A stretch of 7,977 nucleotides of DNA from CBDCWA01 sp046048295 (lineage in GTDB: Bacteria > Pseudomonadota > Alphaproteobacteria > Rhizobiales > Hyphomicrobiaceae). Of this stretch, positions 5,240-7,977 are shown piece by piece. The notes under the pieces are model-generated. The model was not told the origin of the DNA and did no database searches. It was given only the letters and a program-made list of their open reading frames with translations. The stretch is taken from contig JBJOGJ010000184.1 of assembly GCA_046048295.1 (NCBI GenBank), forward strand, positions 1 to 7,977. Direction: 5' to 3'. Position 1 is the stretch's first letter. Each line of letters opens with the position of its first letter. The position numbers and the translations under genes were made by a program.

Positions 5240-6250
5240 ATGCTTGGCAGCCTCTTCGCGCTGATGTCCGCGATTGCTCTCGGTGTGCACAATGCGGTGG
5301 CGCGGAAGGGGATCATTTCCGGGACGGCGCTGCAGGCGCTGGCGATAAGCCTCCCGACCGGCGCCGCCGTCTGCCTGCTGGCCACCATCGCCTTCGGGCA
5401 GGTCGGGGCGTTCCTCAGCCTGCCATGGACCGCCATACTGTGGTTCTCGGCTTCGGGCATCGTCCAATTCGTAGTGTCGCGGTACCTCTTCTACCGGGCA
5501 ACCGGAGCCATGGGCAGCAACCTTGCCGTCGTGGTCTTACAGGCGGAAGTACTGTTCGCGCTCATCATCTCGATGATCGTGCTCGGCGAGCGACTGACAC
5601 CACTCAGACTGCTCGGCATCTTGCTGGTTTTCGTCGGGCCGATGCTGCTCGCCGCACCGTCGAAGAAGCCGGAGCCCAAGCCGAAATCCGCAAGCGCGGC
5701 CGCTGCCCCGGATGCTGCCCCGAAGTGGCAGCCCAACCATGCGGAAGGGTTCCTGTTCGCCATCCTTTCATCGGTCGGGTATGGCGCCAGCTTCGTGCTT
5801 GCAAAGCTCGGGTTCAACGCTATCGACGCAGCGAGCAGCGCGACCGTTGCCGCGTCACTCGTATCGTTCCTGGCCGCTACCACCACGCTGGCCGTCTACC
5901 TGGTCGTCGCGGGCGAACTTCGTCATGTGCGCGAGGTCGGCAAGAGCGCCGGCCAGAGCTTCCTTCTGGCGAGCGGCATGGCAGGGCTCGCGGTGATCTT
6001 CCGTTATGCGGCGCTGGCGCTGGTGCCGGTTTCGGTTGTAGCGCCCATCAAACGTCTCTCCTCCATCTTCACGGTGCTCATCTCGACAGCTCTCAACCCG
6101 GATCACGAAGTGTTCAATGCGCGGGTCATCGTTGCGTCGGTCGTATCGTTCGCTGGAGCGGTGTGCCTCGCGCTGTCGACGGACCTGGTGGTGTCCCTTC
6201 TCGGGCTGGAAGGTGCGGCAGCGGACTGGATTCGCTGGGAATGGCCGTGA
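5240..6250 (+). CDS. EamA/DMT-superfamily permease
   Basis: A 336-residue inner-membrane protein of the drug/metabolite transporter superfamily, with two EamA repeats of about five helices each (roughly 1-138 and 169-315). The end of repeat one carries the family pattern ALIISMIVLGERLTPLRLLG (107-126), and repeat two has the related RLSSIFTVLIS (272-282). A hydrophilic linker rich in Pro, Lys and Ala (about 140-166, starting PSKKPEPKPKS) joins the halves and is longer than usual. Family members export amino acids, nucleosides or other metabolites, or take up small solutes; the substrate cannot be told here. The ATG at 5240 has GAAGG 8 bases upstream. It is divergent from Zur-controlled zrgA with a 217-base gap and convergent with tRNA-Thr, so it is probably transcribed alone. 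Confidence 0.93.
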   Translation: MLGSLFALMSAIALGVHNAVARKGIISGTALQALAISLPTGAAVCLLATIAFGQVGAFLSLPWTAILWFSASGIVQFVVSRYLFYRATGAMGSNLAVVVLQAEVLFALIISMIVLGERLTPLRLLGILLVFVGPMLLAAPSKKPEPKPKSASAAAAPDAAPKWQPNHAEGFLFAILSSVGYGASFVLAKLGFNAIDAASSATVAASLVSFLAATTTLAVYLVVAGELRHVREVGKSAGQSFLLASGMAGLAVIFRYAALALVPVSVVAPIKRLSSIFTVLISTALNPDHEVFNARVIVASVVSFAGAVCLALSTDLVVSLLGLEGAAADWIRWEWP

Positions 6251-6346
6251 CGCGGTGGCAGTCCAGTCGCCTGTACCCCCGGCGTTTTTCGGACCAAATA
6301 CGGACCACGCCGGTCTTGCGCTGAATTCCGTGGCCTAGTTCCGAAG

Positions 6347-6365
6347 GAAAAACTGCAATTTTTTC
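6347..6365. terminator. Weak bidirectional terminator-like hairpin
   Basis: GAAAAA (6347-6352) pairs with TTTTTC (6360-6365) around a seven-base loop, giving T-runs on both strands. It sits between the permease stop and the tRNA 3' end, 14 bases past the latter, which is where termination from both sides would be expected. The stem is almost all A-T, so it would be weak. Confidence 0.3.
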
Positions 6366-6378
6366 AGCGTATTGGGAA

Positions 6379-6454
6379 TGGTGCCGCTTGGGTGACTTGA
6401 ACACCCGACCCCCTCATTACGAATGAGGTGCTCTACCAGCTGAGCTAAAGCGGC
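6379..6454 (-). tRNA. tRNA-Thr (anticodon CGT)
   Basis: A complete 76-base tRNA gene. The acceptor stem GCCGCTT pairs with AAGCGGC over all 7 bp, followed by discriminator A and an encoded CCA. The D-arm is GCTC-AGCTGGTA-GAGC. The anticodon arm CCTCA-TTCGTAA-TGAGG places CGT at 34-36, reading the Thr codon ACG. The T-arm GGGTG-TTCAAGT-CACCC is perfect. It lies 106 bases downstream of hemY on the same strand. No duplicate of its 3' end was seen, so there is no sign of an integrated element at this site. Confidence 0.98.
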
Positions 6455-6461
6455 CCTCGGC

Positions 6462-6477
6462 GCACCGACATGGGTGC
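6462..6477. repeat. Small hairpin between hemY and tRNA-Thr
   Basis: GCACC (6462-6466) and GGTGC (6473-6477) pair around six bases. It is 8 bases upstream of the tRNA 5' end on the minus strand. It might help processing of a transcript or be chance; there is no T-run for a terminator. Confidence 0.2.
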
Positions 6478-6560
6478 AGAGGCGTTTCGATACCCGTCCT
6501 CGCCCGGAAATACAAGGTGGCGTGGGAAAACTCTGGCAAAAGTTTCGGTGCCCGTCGTTC

Positions 6561-7977
6561 TCAAGCACCCTTGGCGGTCGCCTGTTCCGGGGTCGCGACC
6601 TTCGGTGCAGCCGATGCCGGCTGCTTTGAATCGGCTGTTGTGGGCGTACGGGGGGCAGGGCCCTGCTGGTTTTCGGGCTTGGCCGGCCCGTTGTCCGATT
6701 TCGGCGGAGAGGCCGCTTCCGGCTTTGCGCTCGGCGCCGCGGTCGACTTCGCGGCGGCAGGTTGTGAATTTCCCTCGGCCTGAGGCGTCGCGTCTATGAC
6801 ATTGCCGCCAGCCCTGGCAGACGAAGCGTTGGCGATCGCGGGCTCCTGGCGTCCGCCCAGCATTGCGAATTCCTCCAGCTTCTTTGCCAGCAGTGCTTCG
6901 TCCTGCTTCTGAGCGGCCTCCACTGGTACACGCCATTCGAATGCATCCAGCGTACCGCTCACCGGAGAGACCGGCGCCCACTGCTCGGATACGACGCCGT
7001 CGGCCGTCCAGGCGGGATCGCGCGGCGCATGCAAGGCGCGGGCGAGCCATTCGCGCACCCGGCCTGCATCGCCGTTTTCTTCGCCCTCGATACGGGCCAT
7101 GAGCATGCAGGCGCGCTGCGTCAGTTGCTCGCCTGCGAGGCCGGCAAGCGCGTGCCGTGCGGTGGCGAACTCCTTCGCCTCGATGGCAGCGCTGGCCACG
7201 GCGACCGGGCTTTCGATGGAATGCGGGCGGGCCGCCGCCAACTGCTTCACGCGCTCGAGGCGGTCGCGGGGACTGTCGCCGAGGCGCGCATAGGCATAGG
7301 CAACGGCGAGATCGGGATGCGGTGAGAGCTTCCAGGTGCGCTGCAGGATCGCTGCGGCCTTGCGGGTATTGCCGCGCGCAGCAAGGATACGGCCGGAGAT
7401 CGCTGCAGCGGGGACGAGATCGGGGGCTAGCTTGTGAGCCTCCTGCGCGAACTGACGCGCACGCTCAGGGTCGCGATCCTCGAGTTCCTGGGCCCGCGCG
7501 GTCATCAGGACGGCGCGGCGGCGTTCGAGCAGCGGCTTGTCCATGTGCTTGTTTCGACGCGCGATGCCAAGAGCATCGAGGGCTGCGGACCAATTTCTAT
7601 TGCGGCAATGGATCTCGAAAAGGGCAAGGACCGGCCATGCGAGCTTGGCATTGAGCTTGAGGGCACGCTCTGCGAACTGTTGGGCAGCTTCGTGCTTCTC
7701 CTCGCGCTCGGCCTCGAGGAACAGGCCGCGCAAGCCGAGTTGTTCCGTCTCCGGCGCGCTCAGCATCGCCTCGAAAATGCGGCGCGATGTAACCTGGTCG
7801 CCCGAGAGCTGCGCCGCCTGGGCCCGCAAAAGATGTGTCATCGGCTCGTTCGGCAGAGCCTTGCGTGCCTGGTTGGCAAAACGGGCCGCACCTGCACGGT
7901 CGCCGGCGCCGATTGCTATCATGCCGCTCGACAGGGCTTCGAGGCCCCTCTCCTGGCGGCGGCGGTTCAGGTATCCG
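6561..7977 (-). CDS. hemY: HemY-type TPR membrane protein, C-terminal part
   Basis: The last 471 residues of a HemY protein; the membrane-spanning N-terminus lies beyond the right edge. The first visible residues, GYLNRRRQERGLEALSSG, lead into MIAIGAGDRAGAARFANQAR, the HemY segment after the membrane helices. A series of TPR-like helix pairs follows to about residue 300 (counting from the Met at 7922). The conserved C-terminal motif DPAWTADG (302-309) with QWAPVSP (314-320) and DAFEW (326-330) supports the assignment. A low-complexity Ala/Pro/Lys tail of about 85 residues ends the protein. HemY is linked to tetrapyrrole synthesis by gene context (near hemC and hemD in proteobacteria), but its biochemical role is not settled. 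It is unrelated to the Bacillus HemY oxidase. The Met at 7922 is internal, not the start, because reading continues upstream with family similarity. Confidence 0.9.
   Translation of the reverse strand, partial: GYLNRRRQERGLEALSSGMIAIGAGDRAGAARFANQARKALPNEPMTHLLRAQAAQLSGDQVTSRRIFEAMLSAPETEQLGLRGLFLEAEREEKHEAAQQFAERALKLNAKLAWPVLALFEIHCRNRNWSAALDALGIARRNKHMDKPLLERRRAVLMTARAQELEDRDPERARQFAQEAHKLAPDLVPAAAISGRILAARGNTRKAAAILQRTWKLSPHPDLAVAYAYARLGDSPRDRLERVKQLAAARPHSIESPVAVASAAIEAKEFATARHALAGLAGEQLTQRACMLMARIEGEENGDAGRVREWLARALHAPRDPAWTADGVVSEQWAPVSPVSGTLDAFEWRVPVEAAQKQDEALLAKKLEEFAMLGGRQEPAIANASSARAGGNVIDATPQAEGNSQPAAAKSTAAPSAKPEAASPPKSDNGPAKPENQQGPAPRTPTTADSKQPASAAPKVATPEQATAKGA

Noticed and set aside
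6290..6306. Direct repeat CGGACC-AAATA-CGGACC after the permease gene
   Set aside because: Only two six-base copies, without symmetry or a nearby mobile gene; too short to call an attachment site or repeat element.
5083..6324. Plus-strand open frame of 413 codons
   Set aside because: It overlaps the EamA permease in another frame, is Arg-rich with no domain, and begins inside the zrgA promoter.
1..7977. Whole-window search for a defence, mobile or other new multi-gene system
   Set aside because: All complete genes belong to known families, no repeat array or transposase was seen, and the genes are transcribed in separate units.

Overview
The window looks like chromosomal DNA of a high-GC alphaproteobacterium, most likely Hyphomicrobiales (Rhizobiales). 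This is inferred from the HemY homologue with the C-terminal motif usual in that class, the CorA and EamA sequence types, the CYTH-CHAD protein, and a canonical proteobacterial Zur operator. No transposase, integrase, phage gene, CRISPR array or toxin-antitoxin pair was seen. Coding density is high and no gap between genes exceeds 240 bases.

Left part (1-1781), minus strand: the N-terminal half of a Rieske [2Fe-2S] ring-hydroxylating oxygenase (runs off the left edge) follows a complete, divergent ornithine cyclodeaminase/mu-crystallin family dehydrogenase. Together they look like part of a catabolic or small-molecule modification locus whose substrate cannot be read from the sequence. The 240-base gap between them carries two imperfect palindromes and a hairpin, and another dyad lies upstream of the dehydrogenase. 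These are candidate operators.

Middle (1782-5022): a CYTH-CHAD protein (minus; polyphosphate-related family, with a CYTH site that appears degraded) is divergent from a CorA-type Mg2+/divalent cation channel (plus). The CorA gene converges, with only 9 bases between stop codons, on a secreted His-rich zinc-binding protein of the DUF2796/ZrgA family (minus). Upstream of that gene is a perfect 17-bp Zur operator lying over a good sigma-70 promoter, which is the best-supported regulatory circuit in the window: zinc starvation should derepress zrgA.

Right part (5023-7977): a ten-helix EamA/DMT permease (plus) diverges from zrgA. It is followed by a convergent tRNA-Thr (anticodon CGT, minus) and the C-terminal part of a TPR-rich HemY protein (minus, runs off the right edge).

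The middle genes share a metal and phosphate theme (polyphosphate binding, Mg2+ transport, zinc scavenging), but they do not form one operon. I saw no convincing undescribed multi-gene system. The points most worth checking are the atypical CYTH and cyclodeaminase active sites, the solitary Zur-controlled zrgA, and the palindrome cluster in front of the Rieske gene.
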